Shown one piece after another: positions 34,239 to 43,544 of a stretch of 56,619 bases of DNA. The notes below the pieces were generated by a model. That model did no database searches and was not told where the DNA came from. It worked only from the letters and a program-made list of their open reading frames with translations. The DNA is from Spartobacteria bacterium (GTDB lineage Bacteria > Verrucomicrobiota > Verrucomicrobiia > Chthoniobacterales > UBA10450). A program made the translations under genes and the position numbers. Every line of letters begins with the position of its first letter. The stretch's first letter is position 1. The stretch is from assembly GCA_003169975.1 (NCBI GenBank), contig PNAA01000040.1:1-56619 (forward strand). Direction: 5' to 3'.

Positions 34239-36845
34239 ATGTTTACGACGCCTGAGGTTTTTCTTCTTCTTGGCCTGGGTCTCGTTCTGCTCCTGCTGCC
34301 GCTCATTCGCCTCGGAGAGTTGCGTCGGACGATCGACACGCTGACCGAACGGATCGCAGTTCTTGAGCGAAAATTGCAGCGCAGCGAGACTCCGCCAGTT
34401 CCGGAGAAGGCGGCAATTCCGCCGTCGCCATTGCTGGCGCCGCGGACGGACCTGCTTTCGCAGGTCCAGGACGAACGGAAGCTCGTCCCTCCGGGCGCGG
34501 GCAAGCCGCCACCGCTGCCTGTGCCGCCGCCACTGCCGGTTCCCATCCCGGCGACGCCATTCAATTGGGAAGCCTTCATGGGAGTAAAGTTGTTTGCCTG
34601 GTTAGGCGGGCTCGCGCTTTTTCTGGGCGTCGGTTTCATGGTCAAGTATTCCTTCGAAAACAACCTCATCACGCCGCTCGGCCGGCTTGCGATTGGTGGA
34701 GTCGTCGGATCCGGTTTGATTGCGACCGGGTGGTGGCTGGCGCGCGGCCGCTACCGGGCCACGGCCCAAAGTCTTTGCGCCACCGGCATCGTCATTCTCT
34801 ACGCCAACCTTTTTGCGGCGCATTCCTTCTACGGGTTGATTTCCCTAACGACGGCGTTCTTCGCCATGTCCGCGGTCACGCTCTTTTCGTTCATCCTCGC
34901 GGTCAATCTCAGTGCGCAGGTCATCGTGATTCTCGGATTGTTAGGCGGTTTCCTTACGCCGGCGCTGCTCCCGAGCGGCGCGGACAACGCGCCTGCGCTC
35001 TTTCTCTACATCGGATTGCTCGACCTCGGGGTGGCAGCGGTCGCGCTGCGCAAACGCTGGCATTACCTGGTTCTGCTCGCGGCCATCGGGACGGCTCTGA
35101 CTCAACTGGGCTGGGCCATCCAGTTTTTCAACGCCGCCAGGGGCGGTCGCGCATTTTGGATCTTTCTCGTTTTTGAAGCGCTCTTTCTCGCGTTCTACTT
35201 CTGGAGACGTTTCGCTCTGCGAAGCGCGGGGATCGACGTCGATCGTCAGCAGGACCTTCCCGGTAGACATCCGCAGACTCACCCTTCGCATAGCGAAGCG
35301 GCTACAACGGCGGCCGCGGCTGTCGCCGGGCTGACCGCGCTCGGATTCGGTTTCTGGCTCTCGGCCGTTCCCGCGCTCGCGCGTCAGCCGCTTTTTTTCT
35401 TCAGTTTTGTATTTCTGGCGGACGCCGGTTTGCTTGCGCTCCCAGTAATCGGCCGCGCGCATCGGGGGATCGCGCTCGGCGCCGGCGGCCTAACGTTCAT
35501 TCTCGTGGCGGAATGGATCGGATTGTTTGCCTCCCATGCGCCGCTCAGCGTGGCCCTGGCCGCGATCGTTATTTTCGCGCTCCTGCACGCTGCGACCGTT
35601 CCGGCGTCGGCTTGGCGGCCGGGCGTGCTGCCCTTCACCGCCGCCGGCACGGTGACGCCTTTCCTGCTCCTGATTATTTTGCTCGAACGCGTTGCGCTCT
35701 GGAATCCGACGCCGGTTTTTGGCGTCGCGCTCATTCTCGCCGGGATCCTGTTGGCCGCCGCGATCATTAAGCGCGCGGACTGGCTCGCGCTTTCCGCCCT
35801 GCTGGGCGTCGGTCTGGTGGAGCTGACCTGGCAGGGCTTGCGGTTTTCGAATGCGCAGTCGATCCCTGCGCTCGTGTGCTACGGACTGTTTCTGATTTGC
35901 TTTGTCGCCTTCCCATTCTGCTCGGCGCAAAAGGAGAAGACGTGGTCATGGGTGATCAGCGCCTTGGCCCAGGCGCTTCAGTTCTGGCTGTTTTATCGCG
36001 TCATCTCGTCCGCCTTCCCTAACGACTGGATGGGGCTGCTGCCGGCGGCCTTCATCGTTCCGGCCGCGCTCGGCGTGGTCGCGTTGCTGAAGGTTTATCA
36101 AGCCAATCCCGCGAACGGAGATGCCCGGCTCGCCTGGCAGGGTGGGGCGCTCTTGCTTTTCGTTAGTCTGATTTTCCCGCTCCAGTTTCATCACGAATGG
36201 ATCACCCTCGGCTGGGCGCTGGAAGGTTTCGCTCTCCTCTGGCTTTTCCATCGGATCCCGCATCGCGGCCTGCGCCTGGTCGGTGTCGTCCTGCTCGGCG
36301 CCGCTTTTGCCCGGCTCGCGCTCAATCCGGCGGTCTTCGAGTATCACAAGCGGAGCGCGACTCACCTTTGGAATTGGTATCTCTACACCTACGGGATCAC
36401 GACCGTCTGTTTGCTTGGCGGCGCCCGTCTTTTTGGTCGCCCGCCGGAAAATTCCATCGAGCGCGCCGGGCCGCCCCTCCTCGGCTCGTTAGGCACGATT
36501 CTCGCCTTTCTTCTCCTCAACATCGAGATCGCGGATTATTTTTCGATCGGCCCGACGCTGACTTTTTCTTTCAGCGGCAATTTCGCCCGCGACATGAGCT
36601 ATTCGATCGCGTGGGCGCTCTTCGCGCTCGGCCTCATCCTGGTCGGCATGCGGATCAAGCAACGCGCGGCCCGCTATGCCGGCGTCGCGTTGCTCGGCGT
36701 GACCCTGGCCAAACTGTTCCTGCACGACCTGAGCGATCTGGACGAGCTTTACCGAATCGGCGCTTTCGTTAGCGTGGCGTTGATTTTGATTGCGGCCTCT
36801 TTTATCTACCAGCGCTTTCTTGTTCCCGAGCGAGCGGCAATATAA
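34239..36845 (+). CDS. DUF2339 polytopic membrane protein with an in-frame REP-like insert
   Basis: 868 residues. A single N-terminal helix and a coiled-coil-like region (LRRTIDTLTERIAVLERKLQ) precede a Pro-rich linker. Over twenty hydrophobic helices follow from the block WEAFMGVKLFAWLGGLALFL, the DUF2339 signature, through FFVKYSFENN-like turns to the C-terminus. The function of the family is unknown. At residues about 321-357 the DNA is a REP-like inverted pair (35202-35307). The resulting protein segment (RRFALRSAGIDVDRQQDLPG onward) is a hydrophilic loop unlike the family. The gene stays open through it. Confidence 0.85.
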   Translation: MFTTPEVFLLLGLGLVLLLLPLIRLGELRRTIDTLTERIAVLERKLQRSETPPVPEKAAIPPSPLLAPRTDLLSQVQDERKLVPPGAGKPPPLPVPPPLPVPIPATPFNWEAFMGVKLFAWLGGLALFLGVGFMVKYSFENNLITPLGRLAIGGVVGSGLIATGWWLARGRYRATAQSLCATGIVILYANLFAAHSFYGLISLTTAFFAMSAVTLFSFILAVNLSAQVIVILGLLGGFLTPALLPSGADNAPALFLYIGLLDLGVAAVALRKRWHYLVLLAAIGTALTQLGWAIQFFNAARGGRAFWIFLVFEALFLAFYFWRRFALRSAGIDVDRQQDLPGRHPQTHPSHSEAATTAAAAVAGLTALGFGFWLSAVPALARQPLFFFSFVFLADAGLLALPVIGRAHRGIALGAGGLTFILVAEWIGLFASHAPLSVALAAIVIFALLHAATVPASAWRPGVLPFTAAGTVTPFLLLIILLERVALWNPTPVFGVALILAGILLAAAIIKRADWLALSALLGVGLVELTWQGLRFSNAQSIPALVCYGLFLICFVAFPFCSAQKEKTWSWVISALAQALQFWLFYRVISSAFPNDWMGLLPAAFIVPAALGVVALLKVYQANPANGDARLAWQGGALLLFVSLIFPLQFHHEWITLGWALEGFALLWLFHRIPHRGLRLVGVVLLGAAFARLALNPAVFEYHKRSATHLWNWYLYTYGITTVCLLGGARLFGRPPENSIERAGPPLLGSLGTILAFLLLNIEIADYFSIGPTLTFSFSGNFARDMSYSIAWALFALGLILVGMRIKQRAARYAGVALLGVTLAKLFLHDLSDLDELYRIGAFVSVALILIAASFIYQRFLVPERAAI
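35202..35307. repeat. REP-like inverted hairpin pair inside the DUF2339 gene (copy 5)
   Basis: The left half is TGGAG-A-CGTTTCGC-TCT-GCGAAGCG, with a GGAG variant foot; the right half on the minus strand is TGTAG-C-CGCTTCGC-TAT-GCGAAGGG. It is about 105 bp long and read in frame without a stop. Confidence 0.85.
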
Positions 36846-36849
36846 GCCG

Positions 36850-38460
36850 ATGGCCGAGGACCAACGCGTCAGTACCAAGGCGACGAGCGTCGTTGGCCTG
36901 GCGGTTTTGTGCAGTCGCGTGCTGGGACTGATTCGCGAAATGGTGATCGCGTCGCTCTTCGGTGCCTCGAAAAACATGGACGCGTTCCTGACCGCGTTCC
37001 GCGCGCCCAATATGCTGCGCGATCTTTTTGCCGAGGGCGCTCTCTCGACCGCTTTCGTCACCACCTTCTCGCGGCGGATCGCGACCGAAGGCGATCAATC
37101 CGCCTGGCGGCTGGCGAGCAAGGTCGCGACCCTCACCCTCGTTTTCATGAGCGCGCTAACGCTCGTCGGGATTCTTTTCGCGCCGGCCGTGATCGGGATC
37201 CTCGCGCCCGGTTTTCCCGCGGAGAAAGCCGCCCTAACGATTCAGCTCACGCGGATCATGTTCCCCTTTATTCTCCTCGTCTCGCTCGCCGCGCTCGTCA
37301 TGGGAATGCTGAACGCGAAAAACGTTTTCGGGGTTCCGGCGATGGCTTCGAGCTTCTTTAACATCGGCTCGATCGTCGGCGGCGTGGCCTTATGTTACTG
37401 GCTCGATCCGCAGGCCGACTGGCGGCATCCGCACTTCGGCGAGCGCGGTCTGGTCGGGCTCGCGCTCGGCACTTTGCTCGGCGGTCTGTTGCAGTTGCTC
37501 GTGCAGTTTCCTTCCGCATCGCGCGTCGGCTTTCGCTTCCGCTTCGATTTCAAATGGCGCGATCCGGGCGTGCGCACCATTCTCGCCCTCATGGGGCCGG
37601 CGACGATCGCCGCCAGCGCGGTGCAGGTGAACGTGGCGGTCAACAGCGGTTTCGCCTCGACTTTGGGGAACGGTCCGATTACCTGGCTGACGATTGCCTT
37701 TCGCCTCATGCAGTTGCCGCTCGGTGTCTTTGGGGTGGCGGTCGCGACCGTGACGCTGCCGCTCGTATCGCGGAGCGCGGCGCTGGGTAACACGAGGGAA
37801 TTTCGCGGCGCTCTGGCGCACTCCATGCGGCTGGTTATGCTGCTCACGATTCCCTCCGCGATCGGGTTGATCATTCTCGCCGAGCCGATCATCCGCCTGA
37901 TTTATCAACATGGGCGGTTTACCGCGGAGGCAACGACGCAGACGGCGGCGGCGTTGCGCTTCTATGCGATCGGGCTGGCCGGTTATTCCGGGGTGAAGGT
38001 CCTCGCGCCGGCCTTTTACGCGATCAACAAGCGGCACCTGCCGATGGTCGTTAGTCTCATTTCCATTGCGGTCAACTTCTGCCTGAACTGGATCTTCACC
38101 TTCCATCTCGGACTCGGCCACCGCGGGCTCGCCCTCTCGACCAGCTTCGTGGCCATCACCAATTTTCTCCTCCTCTACGCGATGATGCGCCGGCACACCG
38201 GCCGGCTCGAAACGGGCGCGATGCTGGCGACGTTAGGTAAAATTGCGCTCGCGGGCGCGGTCCTCGCCGCCATTTGTCTGGCCGCAGAGCGCTTCCTCTT
38301 GCCGCCGCCGGGAGCGCATGATTCCCAACTCCGATTGATCTTCGACGTGTTCATCACCATCGCGGTGGGGGCGGGGGCGTTCTTCGGCACCGCCTATCTT
38401 TTACATGTGGTCGAAGTGCACGATGTAGTGACGATGGTCCGGCGACGTTTGAAACTGTAG
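36850..38460 (+). CDS. murJ: Lipid II flippase MurJ
   Basis: 536 residues from the ATG at 36850; the frame extends further upstream into the DUF2339 gene. Family features: VVGLAVLCSRVLGLIREMVI, the FLTAFRAPNMLRDLFAEGAL block with the essential RxPN and DLFAEGAL region, and FSRRIATEGDQ, then about 14 membrane helices including LVMGMLNAKNVFGVPAMASS and PLIYQHGRF-type text (IIRLIYQHGRFTAEATTQTA). It moves lipid II across the inner membrane for peptidoglycan synthesis. Its stop TAG is supplied by the TGTAG foot of the element at 38456. Confidence 0.95.
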   Translation: MAEDQRVSTKATSVVGLAVLCSRVLGLIREMVIASLFGASKNMDAFLTAFRAPNMLRDLFAEGALSTAFVTTFSRRIATEGDQSAWRLASKVATLTLVFMSALTLVGILFAPAVIGILAPGFPAEKAALTIQLTRIMFPFILLVSLAALVMGMLNAKNVFGVPAMASSFFNIGSIVGGVALCYWLDPQADWRHPHFGERGLVGLALGTLLGGLLQLLVQFPSASRVGFRFRFDFKWRDPGVRTILALMGPATIAASAVQVNVAVNSGFASTLGNGPITWLTIAFRLMQLPLGVFGVAVATVTLPLVSRSAALGNTREFRGALAHSMRLVMLLTIPSAIGLIILAEPIIRLIYQHGRFTAEATTQTAAALRFYAIGLAGYSGVKVLAPAFYAINKRHLPMVVSLISIAVNFCLNWIFTFHLGLGHRGLALSTSFVAITNFLLLYAMMRRHTGRLETGAMLATLGKIALAGAVLAAICLAAERFLLPPPGAHDSQLRLIFDVFITIAVGAGAFFGTAYLLHVVEVHDVVTMVRRRLKL

Positions 38461-38551
38461 CGGCGTCCGTGCCGGACGCACCGAGCGACGCAGGCGGGCG
38501 CGTAAGGCAGATCGGAGGTCCTTCCCAGCGCCCGACACGGGCGCCTCTACA
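38456..38551. repeat. REP-like inverted hairpin pair between convergent genes (copy 6)
   Basis: The left half is TGTAGCG-GCGTCCG-TGC-CGGACGC; the right half on the minus strand is TGTAGAG-GCGCCCG-TGT-CGGGCGC. The left foot holds the murJ stop (CTG TAG). The right foot holds the stop of the minus-strand PLP enzyme gene (GTG TAG). Stems differ in sequence yet each pairs perfectly. Confidence 0.85.
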
Positions 38552-39686
38552 CCGCTAGCGCTTGCCCGAGATCGGCGATCAGGTCGGCGGGATGTTCGAG
38601 ACCGATCGAGAGGCGGAGCAAAGTCTCGGGCGTGCGCGTGTCGGGACCTTCGATCGACTGTCGGTGTTCGATCAAACTCTCGACCCCGCCGAGGCTGGTC
38701 GCCCGGGTGAAGATCCGGGTGCGATTCGGCAGCGCCATCGCCGCCGCGCGGTCACCGCGCAGCTCGAAAGACAGCATCCCGCCAAACGCGCTCATCTGCC
38801 GCGCGGCGAGTGCGTGCTGCGGATGGGAAGCGAGCCCCGGATAGTGGACACGCGTGACCCGCGGATGCGCCGCGAGAAACTCGGCGACGCGCAACGCATG
38901 CTCGCAATGCGCGCGCATCCGGCACGGCAGTGTTTGCATTCCGCGATGCACCAGCCAGCAATCGAACGGGGCGGGCACGGCCCCGCCGATGGTCTGGATC
39001 TCGCGTAAGCGCTGGAAGAATTCGTCATCCTGCCGCGCGATCAGGGCACCGCCGACGACATCGCTATGGCCGCCAAAATATTTCGTCGTCGAGTACATCA
39101 CCACATCCGCGTCGAGCGCGAACGGTCGCTGGATGCCGGGCGACCAGGTGTTGTCGCAAACCAGGAGCGCGCCGGCCTGATGCGCGATCTCCGCAACCGC
39201 GGCGAGATCGGTCAATTTCACGGTGGGGTTGGAAGGCGTCTCCGCCCAGATCAGCCTGGTCCGTGAGTTGACCGCTTGCTTGATTGCCTCCGGGTCGGGC
39301 ATATCGACGAAATCGACACGCAGCCCCCAGGGCACGAACAAAGTGCGCAAGAGCCGAATGACACCGTGGTAGGCCTCCACCGGGGCGATGACGTGATCGT
39401 TAGGCCCGAGCGCCTGGAAGATTGCCGTGGCGGCCGCGAGACCGGAGGCAAAGGCGGCGGCGGCCGCACCGCCTTCAAAGGTAGCCAGGGCCTTTTCCAA
39501 GGCGCGCCGATTCGGATTGTCGGAGCGCGCATAATCAAAACCGCTGGGATCGTGTCCGTCCACCGGGCGCTGAAAAGTGGTCGAAAGATGAATCGGCTCG
39601 GCGACGGCGCCGGTCGCCGGATCAATCCCACGCCCGGCGTGGACGGCGACGGTTTCCAAATGCGGCTGCGGATCGATCTCGGCCAT
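38547..39686 (-). CDS. Cystathionine gamma-synthase/lyase-type PLP enzyme
   Basis: About 379 residues from the ATG at 39686. Cys/Met-metabolism PLP features: TVAVHAGRGIDPATGAVAEP, IHLSTTFQR, RSDNPNRRALEKALATFEGG, the Asp/Asn block LLVCDNTWSPGIQRPFALDA and the cofactor-Lys motif YSTTKYFGGHSDVVGGALIA, then SLGGVESLIEHR near the end. It acts on cystathionine, O-acylhomoserine or related substrates; synthase versus lyase cannot be told from motifs. The stop lies in the REP-like element shared with murJ. Confidence 0.92.
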   Translation of the reverse strand: MAEIDPQPHLETVAVHAGRGIDPATGAVAEPIHLSTTFQRPVDGHDPSGFDYARSDNPNRRALEKALATFEGGAAAAAFASGLAAATAIFQALGPNDHVIAPVEAYHGVIRLLRTLFVPWGLRVDFVDMPDPEAIKQAVNSRTRLIWAETPSNPTVKLTDLAAVAEIAHQAGALLVCDNTWSPGIQRPFALDADVVMYSTTKYFGGHSDVVGGALIARQDDEFFQRLREIQTIGGAVPAPFDCWLVHRGMQTLPCRMRAHCEHALRVAEFLAAHPRVTRVHYPGLASHPQHALAARQMSAFGGMLSFELRGDRAAAMALPNRTRIFTRATSLGGVESLIEHRQSIEGPDTRTPETLLRLSIGLEHPADLIADLGQALAV

Positions 39687-39827
39687 GGTGATGCGCTGGC
39701 AGAGTAGAACGGAGCGCGTGGGGCTGCCAAACATTCTGTTCGAGCGACGATCTGCCTCAAGCGGATGTCGTCCGTGTTTGCCCGCGCAGACTGCGGCCAC
39801 GATCGAAACCGCTTTAGAAGCACGGAC

Positions 39828-39848
39828 GGGACAGAGCCCGTCCCTTCA
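39828..39848. repeat. Short perfect palindromic hairpin
   Basis: ACGGGACAGAGCCCGT lies within a GGACGGGAC/GTCCC inverted repeat about 90 bp before the glutamate dehydrogenase gene and 140 bp ahead of the PLP enzyme start. It may be a further small repeat or a regulatory hairpin; only one copy is in the window. Confidence 0.4.
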
Positions 39849-39938
39849 GCGCGATTTGCATTTGACGGCTCGATGGTCCCAGCGGAAAAACCAACTGCAC
39901 CTAACGCCGGTTTACCCTAACGTCCGGCTCAGCCTTCT

Positions 39939-41201
39939 ATGCATATTTACGACGACGAAGTTTTTAAAATGGCCTGTGACCAGTTCCAGGTGATTGCCGA
40001 TTACCTGAACATCGATAAAAACGACCGCGACCGGCTGATGTATCCGAAGCGCGCGATGGCCGTCACCCTGCCGGTGCACATGGACGATGGGACCACGCAA
40101 ACTTTCCAAGGATACCGGGTGCAGCACCATCTCACCCTCGGCCCGACTAAGGGCGGGACGCGTTTCGCTCCTAATCTCTCGATGGGCGAGACCGCCGCGC
40201 TCGCCATGTGGATGAGTTGGAAATGCGCGCTCAACGATCTGCCCTACGGCGGCGCGAAGGGCGGGGTGGCCTGCGATCCGACCAAGCTTTCGCACCGGGA
40301 ACTCGAGGCGGTTTCCCGGCGCTACATGCAGGAAATGATCCCCTTTGTCGGCCCGAAGACCGACATCATGGGACCCGACATGGGAACGAACGAACAGGTG
40401 ATGGCTTGGTTCATGGACACCTACTCCGTTTATCAGGGCTACTCGGTGAATGAAATTGTCACCGGCAAACCGGTTTCGGTCGGCGGCACGGTGGGTCGCC
40501 GTGAGTCGACCGGTCGCGGCGTCGTTTACCTCATCGAGCGCGCGATGGACATGCTGAAAATGAACCCGGAGAAATCGACCGCGATCATCCAGGGCTTCGG
40601 CAATGTTGGATCGGTTGCAGCGCTTTCGTTAGGTCTGAAATCCGGAGTGAAAATCGTCGGGATCAGCGACCATACGGCCGCGCTCTACAATCCCAAGGGA
40701 ATCGACGTCAAAGCGGCGGAGTTGCATGTGCAAAAGAAGGGGAACCTGCGCGCTTTCGATCAGGGCGACCGGATTGACCCTAACGAATTACTTGAGATGC
40801 CGTGCGATATCCTCGCGCCCTGCGCGATCGATCGCGTGATCACGGAAAAGAACGCGGACAAGATCAAATGCCGCATTCTGGCGGAGGGCGCGAACGGCCC
40901 GACCAGCCCGGAAGCCGACTTGCATCTGAACAAGCGCTGGGACGAAGTGTTCGTTATTCCGGATATTCTTTGCAACGCCGGCGGCGTGATCGTTTCCTAC
41001 TTCGAATGGGTGCAGGGCTTGCAGGCTTTCCTTTGGACGGAAACGGAAGTAACCGACAAACTTTTTCGCATTCTCGAGAGTTCCTTCACCCGGGTGATCC
41101 GGCGCGCGAAAGAGCACAAGGTCTCGCATCGCACCGCCGCGATGGCGATCGGCGTCGAGCGCGTGATGAAAGCTAAGCACCAGCGCGGATTGTTCCCTTA
41201 A
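39939..41201 (+). CDS. gdhA: Glu/Leu/Phe/Val dehydrogenase
   Basis: 420 residues. Motifs: GYRVQHHLTLGPTKGGTRFA, WMSWKCALNDLPYGGAKGGV with the catalytic Lys, KTDIMGPDMGTNEQVMAWFM, GGTVGRRESTGRGVVYLIER, the NAD(P) site IIQGFGNVGSVAALSLGLKS and ILAEGANGPTSPEADLHLNK. Typical of hexameric glutamate dehydrogenases of bacteria, which interconvert glutamate and 2-oxoglutarate plus ammonium. Two TCGTTAGG/CCTAACGA motifs lie inside (40626, 40779). Two CCTAACG near-matches flank the upstream region at about 39900-39920. Confidence 0.94.
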   Translation: MHIYDDEVFKMACDQFQVIADYLNIDKNDRDRLMYPKRAMAVTLPVHMDDGTTQTFQGYRVQHHLTLGPTKGGTRFAPNLSMGETAALAMWMSWKCALNDLPYGGAKGGVACDPTKLSHRELEAVSRRYMQEMIPFVGPKTDIMGPDMGTNEQVMAWFMDTYSVYQGYSVNEIVTGKPVSVGGTVGRRESTGRGVVYLIERAMDMLKMNPEKSTAIIQGFGNVGSVAALSLGLKSGVKIVGISDHTAALYNPKGIDVKAAELHVQKKGNLRAFDQGDRIDPNELLEMPCDILAPCAIDRVITEKNADKIKCRILAEGANGPTSPEADLHLNKRWDEVFVIPDILCNAGGVIVSYFEWVQGLQAFLWTETEVTDKLFRILESSFTRVIRRAKEHKVSHRTAAMAIGVERVMKAKHQRGLFP

Positions 41202-41264
41202 TCTTTGGCGCGTCGGCGGATTGGAACTTTACGGCCGGAAAACGCCGTTCCATGATCGCAGCGA

Positions 41265-42209
41265 ATGCAATTTTCGCACCGCGAAGAAAAGCGTGACGGT
41301 CGGCTGCTCGATGTGCTGACCGACGAGGAGCGGGGCCTGCGTATCATCATTTCTCGCCTCGGCGCGGAACTTGTTAGTCTGGCGCGGCGGGACGACAGCG
41401 GGAATTGGATCGGTTTCCTCCATCGCGACAACGATCTCAGCAAACCGGTGAGCGGGTGGGGGAATCACGCCACCGTCATGGGCTACTTCCTGCACCGGCT
41501 GAAGGACGAGCACAGCCTTTACCGCGGACGCGAGATCCGGGGCGGAACGCATAGTTTCCTCCGCCACAAACTCTTCACCGATGTGACCGCTGACCTCGGA
41601 GCGGGCGAAGGCGCCGCGCTCACCTACCGCATTTCGCCTTACGAAATCTTGCCCGAGGAATATCCGCTCCTGGTCTCGCTTGCACTCACCTACGCCTTGC
41701 GCGGCGACCAACTGGAAGTGCGCTTCCATTTTCGGAATCATGAACCTGAACTCACCGCCCATCTCGAGTTCGGTTTGCATCCTGGGTTTGCCGCCACCCG
41801 TTTCGACAGTTTTCAGCTCGAAATGCCGCCGGGTCATTACCGCCGGTGGTTCTCCCCGGAGAATTATCTCACCGGCGAGACCGCGGAGATCAATCACGCC
41901 GGCGGCGCGATGCCATTTGATCGCGCGCTACTTCCCGGCTCCTACATTCTGGAGTTCGTCGAGGTGCCTGATCGTAGAATTGTTTATCGTGATTCTCCTA
42001 GTGGGCAGCATGTTACGGTGGATTTTACTGAAGTCCCATATTTCACTATTTGGTCCGATGGCGGTCCATTTCTGTGCCTTGAGCCGTGCTGGGGCCTGAC
42101 CGATCGGCATGAGCAGCGGGCCTTCGAGGACAAGGACGGCATTCAACAAATCGACCCGGGCGGCGAGCTGATCGCCAGCTTCACGATCGTGCCGAGCTTG
42201 CACTCCTAG
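41265..42209 (+). CDS. Aldose 1-epimerase family protein
   Basis: 314 residues. The galactose-mutarotase fold is suggested by RLGAELVSLARRDDSGNWIG, GGTHSFLRHKLFTD (His in the active-site region), LEVRFHFRNHEPELTAHLEF and FGLHPGFAAT (second His). The C-terminal FTIWSDGGPFLCLEPCWGLT includes the Glu-Pro-Cys-Trp motif seen in the proteobacterial-type epimerases. It probably equilibrates anomers of a hexose or acts on a hexose phosphate. The last 29 bp overlap the convergent GNAT gene. A stretch near 41970-42060 is noticeably less GC-rich than its surroundings. Confidence 0.85.
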   Translation: MQFSHREEKRDGRLLDVLTDEERGLRIIISRLGAELVSLARRDDSGNWIGFLHRDNDLSKPVSGWGNHATVMGYFLHRLKDEHSLYRGREIRGGTHSFLRHKLFTDVTADLGAGEGAALTYRISPYEILPEEYPLLVSLALTYALRGDQLEVRFHFRNHEPELTAHLEFGLHPGFAATRFDSFQLEMPPGHYRRWFSPENYLTGETAEINHAGGAMPFDRALLPGSYILEFVEVPDRRIVYRDSPSGQHVTVDFTEVPYFTIWSDGGPFLCLEPCWGLTDRHEQRAFEDKDGIQQIDPGGELIASFTIVPSLHS

Positions 42210-42660
42210 ACGCCGGCGCGAGCCGCCACTCCCACACCGGTCCCTCGTCGGGGTGGTCGACTTGGCGCGCAAATTCAAATCGTAACTTCTTCAGGACGCT
42301 ATTCGAGGCGTTGGGTTCGGGCAGAGTCTGGGCAAAGATCTCGATGTCCGGTTGAACGGACCGGGCCAGGGCAATCAACTCGGTGGCCATGGCCGTAGCG
42401 ATGCCCTGTCCTTCAAACGGAGGGAAGGTAAAGTAAGCGATCTCAACCAGACCTGCGGCCGGGATGGCCGGGAAGGCGCAAGTTCCGACGAGCTCCGAGC
42501 CGCAGAGCGCGAGATAACCGATCCAAGGCGGCGCGAAGCCCGCCTTCCGGTAATGCCCGGCCGTCGACACACACGCTTCCGCGGCAACTTCTGCAAGGTC
42601 GCCCACTGGTTCGGCCGGCACCCCGCTGCTTGTTATCTGGATGAGTCGTATTGCCGGCAT
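42181..42660 (-). CDS. GNAT-family N-acetyltransferase
   Basis: 159 residues. The acetyl-CoA fold is shown by PPWIGYLALCGSELVGTCAF, AGLVEIAYFTFPPFEGQGIA with the pyrophosphate-binding Q/RxxGxA/G variant GQGIATAMATELIALAR, and NASNSVLKKLRFEFARQV. The substrate is unknown; ribosomal-protein or small amine acetylation is typical. It overlaps the 3' end of the aldose epimerase gene by 29 bp, in opposite direction. Confidence 0.85.
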   Translation of the reverse strand: MPAIRLIQITSSGVPAEPVGDLAEVAAEACVSTAGHYRKAGFAPPWIGYLALCGSELVGTCAFPAIPAAGLVEIAYFTFPPFEGQGIATAMATELIALARSVQPDIEIFAQTLPEPNASNSVLKKLRFEFARQVDHPDEGPVWEWRLAPASRSASSARS

Positions 42661-42710
42661 CCGGAGTCAGCCATTGGCGCCCGGCACGGGCGCGGTTGCG
42701 GCCATTGTCG

Positions 42711-43544
42711 TTAGGGGGCCGCAGGGGATTTTTCGATCGTGATAATGTGTGCCTGGATCTTTCCCTCGATCGGTCCCGCCCCGAAGCGCTGGACGAGAGC
42801 TTTCATGGCGACTTCAGTGGCGTCGCCGAGCCGCGAAGGGTCAAGCGCCTCGATCTCGTTCCGGAGCGGTGTCCCCTGGCAGTATGCCATCGCCGGAATC
42901 CGCGGAGAGCGCGCCCGACTACGTGCCGGCATCGTGGTGATTTTGGGCAAGGCAGTAAACCCGCCCGTGGCAAGGTCCCGTTCGATGGTCGCACGTGCAG
43001 CATAACCATGGGGAACGCGCGCATGGAAACGCGGCGGGTTCTCGGGGAAGAGCGACGCCAGGGCCGTCGTCACAGTATTGACGAATTCGTTCTCTTCGAT
43101 TCGGTCCCACACGTTGAAAACAAAAACACCGCCGGGGCGAAGCACTCGATGCACCTCCGAGAATGCCTTCGCCTTGTCGGGGAAGAACATGACTCCGAAC
43201 TGGCAGATGACGGCGTCGAACGTCCCGTCAGCGAAGGGTAGGTCCATGGCATCGGCCAGGCGCCACTCCACCGGGCGCTTCGTCCCGACCTCGGACGCCA
43301 TATCCAGCATGGATTGATTGAGATCCGTCGCGACAATGGAGACGCTTTCCGGCAACGCGGCTGCCAGGGCACGAGTCACGACCCCCGTCCCGGCTGCGAT
43401 CTCGAGGACGCGCTTCAGAGATGCCAAAGGCAGCCGACTGACCAGATCGGCCGCATAGGGCTCGAAAATCAGCGGGACCAAATACTTTTCGTACAGCTTA
43501 GGGATGGATCCGGTGAAGATCTTATTGGTCTCTGGGTTACTCAT
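42711..43544 (-). CDS. Class I SAM-dependent methyltransferase (UbiE-like)
   Basis: About 277 residues from the ATG at 43544; the frame upstream is not coding-like. Motif I is KRVLEIAAGTGVVTRALAAA, motif II AVICQFGVMFFPDKAKAFSE and motif III HRVLRPGGVFVFNVWDRIEE, of the Methyltransf_11/25 type. It methylates a small molecule or lipid of unknown nature. The stop TAA is within the motif at 42708-42715. It lies at the edge of the region that otherwise lacks this motif. Confidence 0.88.
   Translation of the reverse strand: MSNPETNKIFTGSIPKLYEKYLVPLIFEPYAADLVSRLPLASLKRVLEIAAGTGVVTRALAAALPESVSIVATDLNQSMLDMASEVGTKRPVEWRLADAMDLPFADGTFDAVICQFGVMFFPDKAKAFSEVHRVLRPGGVFVFNVWDRIEENEFVNTVTTALASLFPENPPRFHARVPHGYAARATIERDLATGGFTALPKITTMPARSRARSPRIPAMAYCQGTPLRNEIEALDPSRLGDATEVAMKALVQRFGAGPIEGKIQAHIITIEKSPAAP

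Noticed and set aside
39685-39993. 102-residue plus-strand frame before gdhA
   Set aside because: It overlaps the start of the PLP enzyme gene and the gdhA start and shows no protein-like features.
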